Origin: Monarcha castaneiventris obscurior
Taxonomy: Eukaryota; Chordata; Aves; Passeriformes; Monarchidae
Length of the DNA stretch: 64,000 bases
Direction of reading: 5' to 3'
NCBI GenBank assembly: GCA_026261815.1
Contig: JAMPIT010000174.1
Span: 6,138,001-6,202,000 of the forward strand
How positions within the stretch are numbered: position 1 is the stretch's first letter; each line of letters starts with the position of its first letter. Of this stretch, positions 22,458-36,900 are shown one piece after another. The notes beneath the pieces were generated by a model. The model searched no databases and was not told the origin of the DNA. It saw nothing but the letters and a program-made list of their open reading frames with translations. A program made the position numbers and the translations under genes.

Positions 22458-23350
22458 AGCCTGTGTGTCTGTCTGTGCTGGCATTAGCCAGCTGGCTGCA
22501 TGGGTTCCTCTTCTTCACAAACTTGGCTTGGGCAAAAGCTGTGCTGGAGACTTCCTTAAATAGAGCAGGAGATTTGCCTCTATAAGGTTAGTATGTTGTA
22601 CTTTTCCCTCAGAGTCTGCTGTTAAAAGACTCTCTGCCTTTATTCCCACCAGGTCGGAGTTTTTTCTATGTTTTGTAGAAGGAAGGTGTGTGACCCAGCC
22701 TGGATGAGACTCGTCACCATTCTTTGTCTCTGGTCTCATCATCAAACTAGCGGCTGTGCTTGCTGCTGGGTTTTATTTTTGAAGCAAAGAGCCATTTTTA
22801 AAAGAAGGCCTACATTGCTCAACAGTTTGGAGGTTTATGGCTGTGCTATTTTTAAAAACAGTACCTCAGAAATTTCAGTGGACTTTTCTGTACTTGGAAG
22901 AAAATAGCATTGTATTTTATATGTATAAATTGCATACATGGGAAGTGGTTTGCACAGCCAGACCTCTGAACTGTGTAACTATCACTTAGCCAATTCACTG
23001 CCCACTTCCTAAGGCTTGACATAAGCAGATTTTCTTTTTTAGGCTGCCTCCATTTATTGTCAAAGCAAACTCCCTAGTAATTTTTTTTAGTGCAATATTC
23101 ATCTTCTTCACAGGAGATATAATTTATTTGAATAACAGCTATGATTTTCTGAAAGCTCAGCTGTTACCAGTGGTTTCTAAAGTCCAGCTGTTCACTCAAT
23201 GTGACAGAGTCAATTCAGATTGTGCCATACCAGCAGCAGCCCGTGCTGGCCTGAATGAGGCATCTCTGCTTTCCCAACAGTCTCTCACACCTGGTACATA
23301 CCTGCCAGTCCTTCCAGCGGGGCGTGTCCAGCTTCCCAGCCTCCCTCACG

Positions 23351-23750
23351 GCTGATGTGTCTCCAAGGCCCTTGGCCTGCCAGCCTCCTGCAATACACTG
23401 TGGCAGAGGCCATCGAAGCTAAAAGCTTGATGCCTCTCGGTATGTGAGGCAGTGGCGACCTGGTTCAAGAACCCAGCACGGCAGCTCGGCCTAGCCCCCA
23501 AGCTGCTCGGGCCACAGACACACAGCACCAATATGGCAGATGGTCAAAATGGCGCTTTATTGTTCTACCTCGTGGGGTTATATAGTCGAGGTGGTTTCTC
23601 TACGTCAGGAGGGGGGACGGTGGGATGGTAAAAGTTAGTAAGGGGTGGAAAACTACTGGGGTTATGAAGGGCTGTATTGTTTAGAGTAATTCTTATCACA
23701 GAGGAATGAAGGGGAGGAAGGTTACACGCTGCTTTCTGCTTTCCGTTACA
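23351..23750 (-). mobile_element. Probable solo LTR of an avian endogenous retrovirus, - orientation
   Basis: Read on the - strand it starts TGTAACGGAAAG. It has a TATA box (TATATAA, + coordinates 23578-23584) followed about 20 bases later by a poly(A) signal (AATAAA, 23556-23561) and a U5-like stretch. TCACG flanks both sides (23346-23350 and 23751-23755), suggesting a 5-bp target duplication. The 3' terminus is not the expected CA at that boundary, so the inner edge is approximate. No internal viral genes are attached. Confidence 0.6.
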
Positions 23751-26700
23751 TCACGAAATCTTCCGTTCGCTCTTGTCCCTGTTCTACTACAAAGCTCAAG
23801 CACTGTATGCTTTGGACTGGAGGGGTTTTCTTACCTCAGTAGATGTAAAACTGCCTCGTGGCCAGAAAGTTCTTTGGTGTCTGGGTTAGAGAGGTGCTGG
23901 TGACCCAAACAGAGGTGAACTGCCATTAACTTTCAGTGGAAGTTCTGCTCCTGATTTCTCTGACGGTGGCATTGTTGCTGGGACTTTTAAATGGTGGTTA
24001 GTTTTACACTGAAGTGAGCTACCCAGGTTCAAGCAGATACTCCAGATCTGCAGAGCTGGCCTCTGAGCAGACACATTCCCAGTCTGTGCCTATGAACCTA
24101 TGGGACAAAGAATGCAGGTTGTAACTGAGAAAAGAGGGACAGTTGCACCATATGGATGTATGTGGGGTTTCAAATGCTCTTTATTAGGTTATCACTCATA
24201 ATTATCATCATTTAAAGCCTCTCAGTGGGTATTGCTTATTTTCACTTCAGCCACTGATATAGAAGCTCTTACAATCTGTCCAGTTCCAGCCAGGTTCCAG
24301 CCTGGATTGCACCATTTCCCAGTAAGGACTGAAATTCCACTGCTCAGTGCCAGAAACTCACCCTTTGACTGGCTGTAGATAAGAGATGAATAGATGTCTC
24401 TAATGCAATAATTCACCACTTGGGATATGCCAATCACCGTAGATAATCATGTTTCAAAGCCTTTGGATGAGAGCATATAAAATCAAATTACCTTCCCATT
24501 TTTACCTGTAATTGCAAAGCAATCAGGAGAAAGAAAACTATCTTTGTAGCGGTTTGTGTGCTGGCAATGATGACAAACAAGGCAGTGTGCTCTTTTTAGC
24601 CACTAGAGAAGTATTTTAAAGTATTTACATTACTATTATTGCATTAAAAGAGACTCATGCTTTCTCCTAAGCTGAACACCAGTCTGCCCCTCTGCTCGGG
24701 TGCTTTCTTTCCCCTGATTTTTTTTTTTGACTTCTGGGAAGAGCTGAGTTTAGTTTAATATGAAGCAGTAGACTCAAACTGTGCTTTCTTCAGCTGATAA
24801 TTCAGCAGCTGATGCTATTAATCCATCAATATTTGTAGCCTACAGCTATGATTGTCATCTCACTATATGCATTCAGGCACCACCAGCTTTCTCTGAGGCA
24901 ACAGCTTAGGCAGAGGCACTCCTTTTTCATCCATGTCATTCTTCCTGGCAGCATGCTGAGCCTCCAGGGAGGCCCTGGAAATATACTCGGTTTTGACCGT
25001 GTTTGGTAAGCATCAATTATAAGTAGAGTTTTGCTGGGGAAAAGGACAGAAGGGTACTTGTAATTAACCAAAAAACAGGAGCATTTGTTTATCAGGGGTG
25101 GTCAAATGCTTCTCAATACAGATGGAAAAACTCTCACTGAAAATACTACTTCAGTCAGAATCAGTTTTATTATGCAGCTTGTAAAATTTTTCCCTCTAAA
25201 ATCAGCTCTAATTAGAGTAACCTGCAAGGTAAGGTTTTCTGGGCAAGCACCAAAAGAAGTTTGTTCATTAATGGATAGTTTGTTGCTGGATGTTCAGCCA
25301 AGAGCCTCCACAAACTTCGTAGAAATTCTTACTTCATTTTCATGAAGGATTATCACTATAGGAAATGAGAGGCTTAAGTCTTCATACAAGTAATTATTTC
25401 TCTGCTAGAAACTGTGAATTGGCTTTTTAAGGGTTTAAGCAGATAGCAGATTGAGGAACGATGAGTTTTCCTGGAAAAAATATTTAACTCTCTGCATTCA
25501 GTGCCTAATCAGTCCCCATGAAAGTCAATGACCTTTCTGCAATACTTCTTGAGCCTCTTCTCCCTGACAGCCTCTGACGGGTTAGAGGTGACAATCCCAG
25601 TCACCCGAATCAGAGCTTGCTTCTCCAGGGCTGGTGATGTGGAAATCCAGCCAGGTCTCCTGACTCTCTGAGCTGAACACTGAACATTTGCCCCGCCTTC
25701 AGCCACACTGCAGTGACTCCACACCCTGATGGTGCCTGCTCCGGGTGCCACAGCCCTCTGGATGTGCAAGCCAACAGGAGCAGCTCACGGTGAGCTCTCA
25801 CACAGCACACAGCTGCAGAGGGTGCTGATACACCAGCTCTTGAGTGAGGTGTGGGGAATCTTGGGCCCAAAGACAGAGGGGTGGAGAGCGAGTGAGTCAA
25901 GAGAAGGCAGGAGGCAGAAAGAGGCCTGTTGAATTATTTAATAGAGCTGAGAGAAAACATGTCCAAATCAACCATTTGTGCACGTTTGCAGAGAAAGGGC
26001 TGTGATTTACTGCCAGTGTGTCACACTCAGCACATGGATGCTGGCCTGGCTCAAGGACCCAGAGCTATGGTCAATCATAGAACAAACCAATACATCTTAT
26101 TGCAGAAGATTGATTTCATTTCCTGGGCTGAAGTCATTATTGGGAAACAGGAGGTCTGTAAGGAGCTTTGCTCTCCAGAGAAGCTGCACTCCCTGCAGAC
26201 AAATGATTTTTTTGAGAACCCCAGACCAGCTGAAGCTGGCAGGGATCACCAAGCTTGCCCAGTGCAAGCCCGACTCATAGCAGGGCCGGCTGGAGCAGGG
26301 TACTTTGGGCCATGGCCAGCTGCTATCACCAGACACCCGGACTGGGGCTGGGGGAATAAGCCCTGCCAGGTAGGGCACTCCGGGGAAGCTGTGGCTGCTC
26401 ACAGCAGCTGCTGCAGATGGAGGCAGCCACTGCCTGAGCCATTTCCTCCCTGTGCTGGGAGCAAGGCAGGAACCTGGGGCTGGAGGAGGAGGAGCTGTAG
26501 GTGTATGCGGAGGGAGGCTGGGTGCTGCTGCTGCCCTGCCCTGCTCCACCTCCTTGGAGCACAACTCCTGCCTCTCTTGCCTTTCCTCACACACATTTCT
26601 GTGCAGTAATGAAGAGCAGCAGTGTTTCACCACAGCAGCAGCTTGTCCCTGAGTGCACAGCCACAGAGCCTCCTCCAGCAGCCCTGCAGCCTCGGGCTGC

Positions 26701-28135
26701 ACTAACTACGGGCACTCATCACTCTCCCACCAGGGACCGTGGGGGTCCCAATGCCTTCAGCATCTCCCTATGAATCCCACCTACCACAAGGAAACTTGAC
26801 ATATGGAGAGAATACAAAAGCTATCTCATCTGGTTGGCAGTCAGCCTTGACCCAGCTTACAAAAACTTGCTCTTGATTTTTTTCCCATAATTTTTAGCAG
26901 CCCATGAGAGGAGAGCAGTGGCCACACCAGCCCCACCTTAGCTCCAAAGCTGCATGGGGCATCTGCCTCTCACTGAGCCCTCTCAGCCAACCTGCAGGTT
27001 ATGGGTACCTCAAACACCAGGAAGAGCACAGGAGATGCCACATCAGACTGATCCTGGCTGCAGTCACATCTTGTGACAATCCAGTAACAGGCCACACTGT
27101 CAGACATCCTGGACAATGAAGGAGCTCACTGGGAGCAGTCAGACAGTTTTGATGCCATCTCACCATGAACATTTTAAAACAACTACCAATTTCATGGCAT
27201 TGCTTATTCCAAGGCACCCCTTCCCAGTGGGGACCCGGCCACCTGCTGCAGGCCACAGCTGCCACTTCAGCGATGGAGAAGTCATCAGCCACTTGAGGAC
27301 GGCTCCTTACGTGACTGCCAACAGCCTCCCCTTTGAAACTACAGCTATGCTGAGTGACCCTGAGTGAGGGCTTCAGGTGGAAAATCTGTACATGGAATTG
27401 GTGACAGCTGGATGGGGACATGGATGTCAGCAGCCTCAGCTGTGGAAATGGTTTTGAGAAGGAAAAGCTGTGGGGCTGGGAAGGCTGAAAATGCCACATG
27501 TTAAGGGGAAGGGCACGAAGTGCCAGCAGAGCAGGGCTTGGCTCGCCCTGTTCATTTTTTACAGAAGTGTAAAATTGAAAGGAAATAAAAATTGAAGACT
27601 AAGACAATGAATCTGAGTCCTGGAAAAAAAAAAACCCTTATTTTTTAGAGAGAGATTTAGACCTTTAATTGCTGCAGCCTCAGCCCAGTGCCATCTTCTG
27701 ACTTTGCCTCCCTCTACCCAGGACAGCTGGACACTGTCCCCTGTCATCATGCATTGGTGTGGCCGAGACACCACATCCCCACACTCACATTTCACTAACC
27801 ATCCTCCATACCTTATGCCCTACTTCCTTCCTCCAGCCTCTGCTCAGGATTTGCTTTGTGCTCTTTCTGCTCATGTTGCCTTGGCAACCTGATCCAGTCT
27901 CAGTTCCACACATCACCTTGATTATGAAATTTAGCTAATCCAGCCCCCTCTGCCCTCAAATTGGTCTTGTAGGTCCAACCACCTCCCTGACAGGCCCCCA
28001 AGCTCTCACTGTTCTTTCAGGCATGGGCCTTCCCCACCGCTCCAGCCCCCTTTCTCCATGTTTAATGATACCTAAGTAACACTCTTTCCAAGGGGAATGG
28101 ACATGTGATTCACCACTTTTGTGAAAGGGGGGGGC

Positions 28136-28753
28136 TGTGGGTGCCAGTGGGCCTGTGGTACAAGGGACAGAGAGAGTCCACTGGTGGACAGTCCCTAAGA
28201 CCAAAGATCCTCCCCAGGTTAGGGTGAACAGAAGAGGCTTCCCCCAGGATGCTCTGCCCTGTTATGTTAATGTACCCTGTTCTGCTTCTCTGTTTGGCCT
28301 GTTGGTCTCCCTGCCCCTCTGTAATTTATATATCCCTGCCCCAGAAGGTTCTCCCCTCCCTGTTCCCCCATTGGCCCTTGCCCCATTGCCACTCCTTCAG
28401 AGCTCCCTATTTGCTCCCATACCCTGCTCCCGCCTGCGTTCCGCCCCCGTGCCCTCAGATCATTGGTCCCTGATGCTCGATCCGCTCCCTTACTTAAACC
28501 TGGGCCCTCCATTGTTCTCTGTCTTCGCCCCTGGACCCCTTCACGAGCGTGGCTGCAATAAACTGCTCCCATGGAACCCCACAGGAAGACCCTTCTGTCT
28601 CTTTGCCGTGACCCATTTTAAGGAGCTGTCCGTGTGTGAGTGTATGAGTGTGTGAGTGTGTGCTGGCCCTGCCGAGCAGCTTCGCCTTGGAGGCGCTTTC
28701 AGGAAGGTCACGGCACCTTGCGCTCCAGCACTGACAAGCCGGAGACTGCAACA
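28136..28753 (+). mobile_element. Solo LTR of an endogenous retrovirus with 6-bp target-site duplication
   Basis: A 618-bp element with termini TGTGGG...CAACA (TG...CA). It is flanked by direct repeats GGGGGC at 28130-28135 and 28754-28759. Inside are a TTTATATAT stretch near 28325, a poly(A) signal AATAAA near 28557, and a GT-rich U5 region. A 6-bp duplication is typical of class II (beta-retrovirus-like, ERVK) elements. No gag, pol or env sequence is next to it, so it is a recombined solo LTR. Confidence 0.8.
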
Positions 28754-30999
28754 GGGGGCCTTTATTTTCCCTTCTCACACCTGAGTCCCCTCAAGGGATG
28801 TGCTCCCTTGGCACCAGTGCGCTGCAGCTTCTACACTCATTACACTGTGCATAAGTCCTGCATCTTTGTAAGGATCTGCTTATTCTGATCTTCTGAAGAG
28901 TGATCCACAGAACAGGGCTGGTTTGGAAGCCTTTCATTTCCCTGCCCCCTTTTCTTACCTGCACCTAAGCCCCCCACAGTGTGGTGCTGGTGTTAATGTG
29001 TTACAAGACGTGTGTGGATGTGTGCTCCTCATTCTTCCTTCATACAATATACATCTTACTGCTCCATGTATGACCCTCTGCTTTTCTGTTTGGCATTAAG
29101 GATTCTGTCTAAGCTTTCATGGGATATCACAGCACCCAAAATCAGTGTGTGCTAGCTAAGGCAAAGGTTTCGCACATCAGAAAAACAGATGGATCCTTGT
29201 ATCCTCCTGAAACCCAGACCCCAAAATCTCCTATAAAAGTATCCAACCAAATTAACCTCACACAGCCCTCCAGATTCTTCCGTCAAAATCAAGATGCAGA
29301 AAATATTCCTGGTAGTTCTCTGGTTAACTGTTAAAAGGCAAAAGCTTTCCAAACTTCAGGTCTATGCAGAGCTTCTCAATTACACACACACACTGGGTAG
29401 GTCACACATGTTAAGCAAGTGGGTGAAAACCTGCTCTGGAGACCAGCTAAGAAACAGCCCCAGGATGAGGCTGTGGAACTGCTTATGGCAAGTGTGTGAC
29501 TGGTCCCCACAGAGTTCAGCTGATTGCTTCTTGAGCTGAATGTGTTAGTCTGTCTACCAGGAGAAGAGCTGAGATGCCATTCATTTTGGTTCAAGGGGAA
29601 GTGAAACTGCAGCTGCTGAGGCACCCAAGCATGTTTGTGCAGGGAGCTCTGCATGGGTGAGGGGTGACTGGAGGGAAACCAGCTCAGGGGATGATCAGCA
29701 GCAGGTCTCCTCAACCAGCCCAGAGCAACTCAGCAGGCAACTACTGAGATTAGAGGAAAAGAACATTTTTTTTAGGCTTGTCTTTAAGTTCCACATTTAC
29801 TTCCCACAAACTGTAGGAGCCTTGAAAGAAGCACTCTGTGCCTTGCACAAAGCAAAGGCCACACAGCACTGTATGGGTGACTTTAGTTCGGATGGAGCAT
29901 CACCCAGCCCTGATACCAGGTGGGTCTGATCCTGAAAATGCTCACAAAGATTTGGAGCAACTGCTGTTACTGCCTGCAGTTCAGTTCTACAGAAGGGAGA
30001 ACGCATTTGGCAAAAATCAATCCATCAGTAGTTGCTTTGTGATACTAGCTGGAGCAGAGAGAAATGGCAGAAGGCAAAAAAATGGGAGTATTTAACAGCA
30101 GAGCCACCAGATTTTCATTATCCCACAAAGCTGCCATGTAGTTTTGGTGACAAGTAATACGAACTGCAGCCACCCATCACCTTTATAACCACTATCAGCC
30201 AGAAACCTAGAAACAGAAGCTGTCAGTGCATAACGATGGGCTGCCTCGCTCCCCTGCTGGAAATAAGCACTACCACAGATACAGGATTGCTGAGCAGTCT
30301 CCCACTGCCAGCATCTCCCCACTGGCTGTAATGTCTCTGCATCCTGGACCAAAAGGCTACAGCTCTGTCAGAGCCAGCTCTGGATCTCACCAGGATCCGA
30401 TTGTGGTACCTGTGGTAGGTGGAAGTAACAGAACCATTTTCCACTTGTTCTCGTGGGTGCGATTCCTCTGTCACACTGGGGAGCACACCCAGGGCAGCCC
30501 CAGCACAGCACAGTCATACTCATGCTGCTCTTTGTTAGCCATCAAACTGATTCCAGCAATTTTCTTAAAAAAACTCCACAGAGTTAGGACATTTCCCCAT
30601 TAGAAAACAGAAACCTCCTGCTCTTTTCCCAGTCCATAATCAAGTCTGATGGTGTAAATTGCTGTAAGGAGGATCTGTTTGCACAGAGGACATTGCAAGC
30701 CCATGGCAGGACATCAGGACAGTTGGCAGCTCTGCATAGCTGCATTCAGCTCCTCAAAGAAATCCTCCAGAAAGGAAGGAATACTTACCTGGTGTCACAG
30801 AACCACACTCTGATTCGAAACACGTACTATTAAGATCATATTCAAAGTTATTCTTACCCTTCCCTTATTTCAGGCAAGCCCATGGCCTATCTGAGCTCAT
30901 TTTTCTGAGCAATGCAAAGCTGCCACCCTAAAAGGGGACCCGAATACCCAAACAAATGAAACCTTGAGAAAAATTCTGTAATTAAGTATCTCACTTTTT

Positions 31000-33900
31000 A
31001 TTTTGTTCATTTACACTTCTGGCACTGACAATTCTTTGAAGATATTTATTTTTATGTAAAGACCAAACTTCATTAAAGCAATCAGAAGTCAATTAAATAA
31101 TTTTACATCACTTAAGTTTCAGAAAATGTACAACACTTTCGTACATTATAGGCTTGACCGGTTGGAAATGAAAATGGCACATGTTTGACATGGTTAAGAA
31201 ATGACTTGGACAACCCAGCAAATTGTTTTGCCAAAACCTGTTTTGTACTGAATACCACAGCCCGTGCCCAGGGATTACAGTGTGCCTGATGGCACCATGT
31301 GCACATTACTATTCAGCATGGAATCATTTCTATCAATTTGGTCCCCAATAATGTCTCAAATATTCTACATGGCATTTGTCACGCAAAGATCCGGTTAACC
31401 ATTTTGTAGAGGAGTGAGATTCACAATGGAAAGCAGAGACATGACTCGTGCCACTTCCCAGTGACGTCCCGGACCAGCAGGACACTGAGCACATGGAGAA
31501 TATCAAGCACATGAATAATCCTATCAGTTTCATGGGGACTGTTGGAACACTTGAAATCAAACAGAAGGCAGGCGTGCACTAGGCAGGGCCTGCAGTGAAC
31601 GCAGCATCCCAGCACCATGAAACCATCTCGTTTCACACCTGCTGAGGATCCATGAAGTTTCTCCTGCAGAAGTCACGATGATGGTCATACATTCAGTCCT
31701 TTCCAAAGTCTGTGTAATGTTTAAGGCAGCAAGAGAAATTTGCCTTTATTTTAACACTTCAGAAACAGATGGTTCCTTTAGAAATGGGTGGACAATATTC
31801 ATAATTCATCAGTATGTTCCTTATTTAAATAAAAGTGATGAAAGGCCAAAGCAAATTTTGACAAAATGTTTCTCAACAAAATCAAGGAGTGTAACTGAAC
31901 TGGAGGTGAAGCTTTAAAACGACATGTGCCACCTCAATCACATGTAACATACTGTCTAGGGACAATGTGAAAAAGCAGGGATTTAGATGAAGTCTGTATC
32001 CTAGAGGCCTGACTCTTGTCAAACTTCCCCTGGCATGAGTGAGCTCTACTGAAGCTAACGAATGAGCACCTCTGATGAGAGGTGTGAGTAAGATTAAAAA
32101 CATGCCGCTGGTTCACACTAACAGGTCATTGTGGCTAAAGTATATTCTCATATACAGAACTCTGCAACACTATTAACACCCATTTACAAAACACTACATT
32201 GATGGTTATTGGCACATAAAAAACTCCTTCTCTATATGAAAACATACACAAAATAGATAAGAACTGCCATTTTTTTTCAGACTTTTAAAATCTATATATA
32301 GTTGCCTTTGAGGAATTTTAACCCCCAGTATCACAAACAACAATATTTCTTTAACAATGTTCACCTAGAATTTTACTGTGCTGACATTTTTAACACTGCC
32401 ACAATCTAGACCACTTGTGGATTATGCTTAACTGTACTGTACACAAGGTGATGAAGATTGATAGAAAACCACTAAGATTTTTGCACAAAAATATGACTTG
32501 TTAAAATCCAGAGAACAATTGAGTCACTTTATAGGCAGCAGCTACATGTAAGCTGTAAATGTTACCCGCAATAAAAACACATTTTGCCATAAAGCACATA
32601 TTGTGGCATTATCTGCTTCTGGCCTGGTACGCAAAGCTTGATTTTCTTCCCAATGCAGAGGAATGGGTTTGGTTAGCTTGACTCTCTCAGAAAAATAGTG
32701 CACACATATCTTACTCTTTGAAGTGCTTCGCAGAACTGTCTCTTCTGCCATGATTTCTACCCTGAGATCACTCTCTGCTGTAAAGATTCTGCCTCTTCTG
32801 CAGTAGTGGTGTTCAGCCAACAAAGCCCCTTAAGCAAGTAAAATTTCAAGAAGAGCACTGACATATAGAAGTAGAAAGCTGAGTAAAAAGCTGAGAAGTA
32901 CAGGGTCTGTCTTTTCCTTGCCCACTATGAATGCCTGTGGGACTGCACCCAGTACTCCCATGGCCTAAGGCAAGACCCCTGCTCAGGGCCTGTAGCAGCG
33001 TCTGAAGGTCAGAACTTCTCCCCAGTGCTCAGCCCAAGGGACTACGAATGGCAAAACAGATTTCACCAGGGGAACAGTTACTAGCTTTGCCAATTCCACT
33101 GCCACATCCTCACCTCCACACAGGCATGGGAGAGGAGCATTGAAGTGCTTCTTCTCCTGACAGCCCCACCATTCCTATCCACAGGGCCAAGCACAGTCCC
33201 TTGCCCCATCATCCTCACCCCACAAGGGAGACAAGTCAGAGACTACTCCTGTTGGCTACAACACCCATCTTTACTGAAACATGACTTTGTGGTGCTTTTG
33301 ACGCATCATTTCCTTCTTCTCCCCTCCCAACCCTAACATGAGTGAAATGCTGCATTATCAACTCATGCAAAAATAAGTTAGTGTTGGGACAACGGTCCTT
33401 TGTGATTTACTCTTTCTTGCCCCACTATTTCTGCCAGCACTGTCACTGCACCTCCCAAGGAAACAACGTCTACGAGAGTGACTGATCCAAGGTGCCCGCA
33501 CAGCAATGCAACTCCAGCCCTACAAACAACTCCTGGGCCTTGCTTTGACTCTGGATCTATTTTCAAAACAGGTTTGGTTCTCTTGTTAGAGGATTATTTT
33601 GATCAACAAAGTGACAAGGGGAAGAAAAAAGTGGCAAATTATCTCCTCCCCTCAACACATTTTGAATTTCAGCATGGTGAACTAACTACCATACGCAAAT
33701 TAACATGAACTAAATTTAAAAATATTAAAAATGCATCAGGACTTGTTTCTTTTATACTTGGTGTTAGCTCACAACATGTAGAGTCGGTAGATAATTCAGA
33801 ATTAAAATACCTCAAATTGTTGTGTATGATCAATATGCCCAACTCTACCAGCAGTATTATTCTAGCACTCCTGATGCACAGAATACCTGAATTATGTGTG

Positions 33901-36900
33901 CAGTCCTTGTGAAGAAACAATTTCACATCTTCTGCAGAAAGCTTTCAATAAAAGAATTTTGTGCTTAGACATATTATTTATGCTACTTTATAAATTAAAG
34001 TCTTGTAGTAAGAAATTATTCAGCTACACTGTATTCTTATTCTTCTATCTGGAATGTTACTAAGTCTACCTTTAGCAAAAATCTCTTAAAACTTAAAATA
34101 TACATAAATATAAAAAATATTTGCAAAATAGAAACATTTTTCTAATTTTCTTCATAAACTCTAAATGTTCACAGATTCTAAAAATAAAACCCTAACAGCA
34201 TAAGATTAATTTGAAGTATCTTATCTCATTTTTAATACACATGATGCTTGGTACTATGTTCTGTGTTTCTAAGGTACGGAATGCTGTCTTGGTGTGAAGT
34301 AACCCTAAAAGGAAGACTCAAATCCAGCTCTCTGTGGGCACAGAACAGGGAGGGATAATAAAGAAGCCAATGTATTTTGTAGCCTCCTGGCTACAGAAGT
34401 AGTAGTAGTGAGGAATAAAATGCATGTTTCAATCACCGTCTTGTGAGAAAGGACAGGGAATACAAACCTTCAGAAAGCTGTTTTCAGTAAGACTGAACCT
34501 GTGTGAGAAAACGAGCCCAGCGCTGTACGCGCCTGAGCGCCCCTTTGAGAACGTCCGTGAAACAAGGCTGGCAGACAGAGATGGTCTTCTGCTGCTAAGA
34601 AGCCCCAGCACTGCCTGCAAAACAGAAGAGGCTGCTGACCCCGTGGCAGTGACCTTTCCAGCAAGTCCCTTCAGTTATGCCCAACACCTGCAGCGGCTCC
34701 TCTCCCTGTGGGCACAAGCGCGAGCTCAGCGCTCACACGGTGCTGGGACACCAGGTCCTGCCTCGCTCCTGCTCCAGCAAAACACATCAAGCAAGGGAAC
34801 ATTCATAGGTGTGAAGGTGAGTGTGGGCTCGTGCTTTTGGGCTGATCAGAACCCTAAGTCCCCATCCCCAGAAGCCAGTAAATACCTACTTAAACCTATC
34901 AGCTGTGTAAGCACAGGCTGGCTGTTAAACACCTATTCACACTCTGCTCTAGGTAACAAAAGTGCTCCCCATACGGGTCTTCAAACACACACTTCTGGTT
35001 TCAGAAAAAAATTAATTTATCCTTAAAACGATTTTGTTCTTGTCTGTGCCAAGCATCTCTTTTTCTCATTTCAGGTACTGCACCTTCAGTGAAGGCTTCA
35101 GCGAGGTGACAGCCTAACAGAGACATCCACAGCGGGGGCATTTGTATAGAGGTCTGAGGACCTGAGCATTTTCAATAGATAGATCTGGAGATCTCAGCAT
35201 TTTCTGTAGCTGGTGCTTTCAAGCATAAAAATATTGTGCGTTTAAAAGGGAGGCAAGATGGAAGGCATGAGAATCCAGCCCTGTCACCACACAGGAGACG
35301 TTCAAGGTCGAGCTGCTCTTTGCAAAGATTCATTTGAAATTCCCTCTGTCCACTATGTTTTTCCCTTTTAGCCTCAGTCACGTCACAGAAGGATTCTTTA
35401 AAATGTTTTCTTTCCAAAAATATTTCTCTGATTAACAAAAAAGAAAAAAGAAAATAAAACAAAACACACCCAATCCCTGAAGGTCAATACTTGGAGAATA
35501 AGAACTCCCCCCATAGAAGATTAGATAACATAATGCCAGACTTCTTTACAACAAGACTCCATGTTATTCAATAAAAATAACCTAGTAACAAATGTCCAGG
35601 CTTGGTTTTGATAACAATCCTACATTAAAAATATTTTTTAACCCACAAACCAAAGCTCTAAAAGCTAATGAACCTAATGACTTCTTTAATCTTTACACAA
35701 TTAAAAATAAATGTATTTTTACCAAATAAATGGGCATCAGCCCACAGGCAAAGGAATTTTTCCACATTCTTTCATGAAGCAAATGTTTCAAAGATAAGAA
35801 TTTGAATTGTTGACGCTTTCAAACTCATATCTTTGAAGACTTAAAGCAGTGAGGACAAGACAAGGAAAAAAAAACGTATTATTTTTATGTAGCTGCATAA
35901 AATTCAATTTGCCAAGGCAAGCAATCATGGCAGGCGAATAAAATACCATTCATATTTTCATTACCATGCTAAAGGTAGCCAATTTAGTTTTGTGCCTGAC
36001 ATTTTCTTGACAAGTCTGCAATGCTTCGGTAAGGCAATTAATATGAGATGCAGGCTTCTGCCCATTGCTAATATTTCTCTTTAGATCCAGCAAGACACCA
36101 GTTGACTAAGGAAATTTTGAAGAAAAATGTGCTGGGAGTCATTCACTCTGCACATATGGAGATAAACTGAAGGCAATAATTATTCACAAGCAAAAGGCGC
36201 AGGAGGGATGACCACTGTGCATTTAGCAGCACTAAACCCTCTCCCCTCCTTCTCTTTCTTTTAACTAATGGTATTTTTGTGTTCAAAACTAGGCACAAAC
36301 CAATATGTTCAAATGCTAAAAAGGAAAACAAATAGAATTTTTTTCTAACTAAAGCCTTTATGTTGTACCTAGCAATATATACTGGTACATTTGTATGTGT
36401 GGCCATGTACTGAGCTCTGTTTTCCTGCTGCCAGTAATTAATTTTTCCAGTTTCTCTCACAAACATAAACTCCCAACCGCAGTGTGTACTCAGGAGCAGC
36501 AGTGGGTGGATAACCCGGTGTAGCACAGACACACACCACCCTAGTGAACCCCCATCCAGGTGAGTATGGCTCTCTACTTGTTATCTCAAATAAATAATGG
36601 AAATTCTCTTGGGGTAAACTGGGGAAATGTCCCTCTGGTGGATACAGCTAATATTTGTATTTTCCCAATCAGCTAAACCTTTTAATTGGTTACTGTTACA
36701 GCAGCTTATGCATTTGTCCTTCGTTGTACTGCACAGCAGAGCTTCTTCCTTGGCACCTATGGGATGGGGATCCAACAGCTGTCAGCTGCTTTCTCATCAG
36801 CCACTCGATTATTTTAGCTTTTGTCAGTATTGGAGATAAGGACAGCCCCTGACCATCTAGGATAGCCTTCTGTATTCATCTGGTACAGTGCACCCTACTA

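Larger units (their letters stand above)
22311..31000. other. Intergenic interval between REDIC1 and SLC2A13, no gene supported
   Basis: Convergent intergenic space. It holds a dinucleotide repeat (22431-22457), two solo LTRs (about 23351-23750 and 28136-28753) and a GC-rich, CpG-poor stretch at about 25500-27500. That stretch has fairly long open frames on both strands. They have low-complexity Pro/Ala/Leu composition, no recognisable domain and no exon-style borders, so I do not call them genes. Confidence 0.55.

Noticed and set aside
26097..26702. 201-codon open frame on the - strand, and overlapping frames on the + strand at 25929-26609
   Set aside because: GC-rich low-complexity Pro/Ala/Leu/Cys composition, open on both strands, and no domain or splice context; expected by chance in GC-rich DNA.
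26999..27499. 166-codon open frame on the - strand
   Set aside because: No recognisable domain and a composition like neighbouring non-coding DNA; no flanking exons.
28137..28655. 172-codon open frame inside the solo LTR
   Set aside because: Lies wholly within the LTR (28136-28753), which is regulatory sequence; no viral protein similarity is seen.
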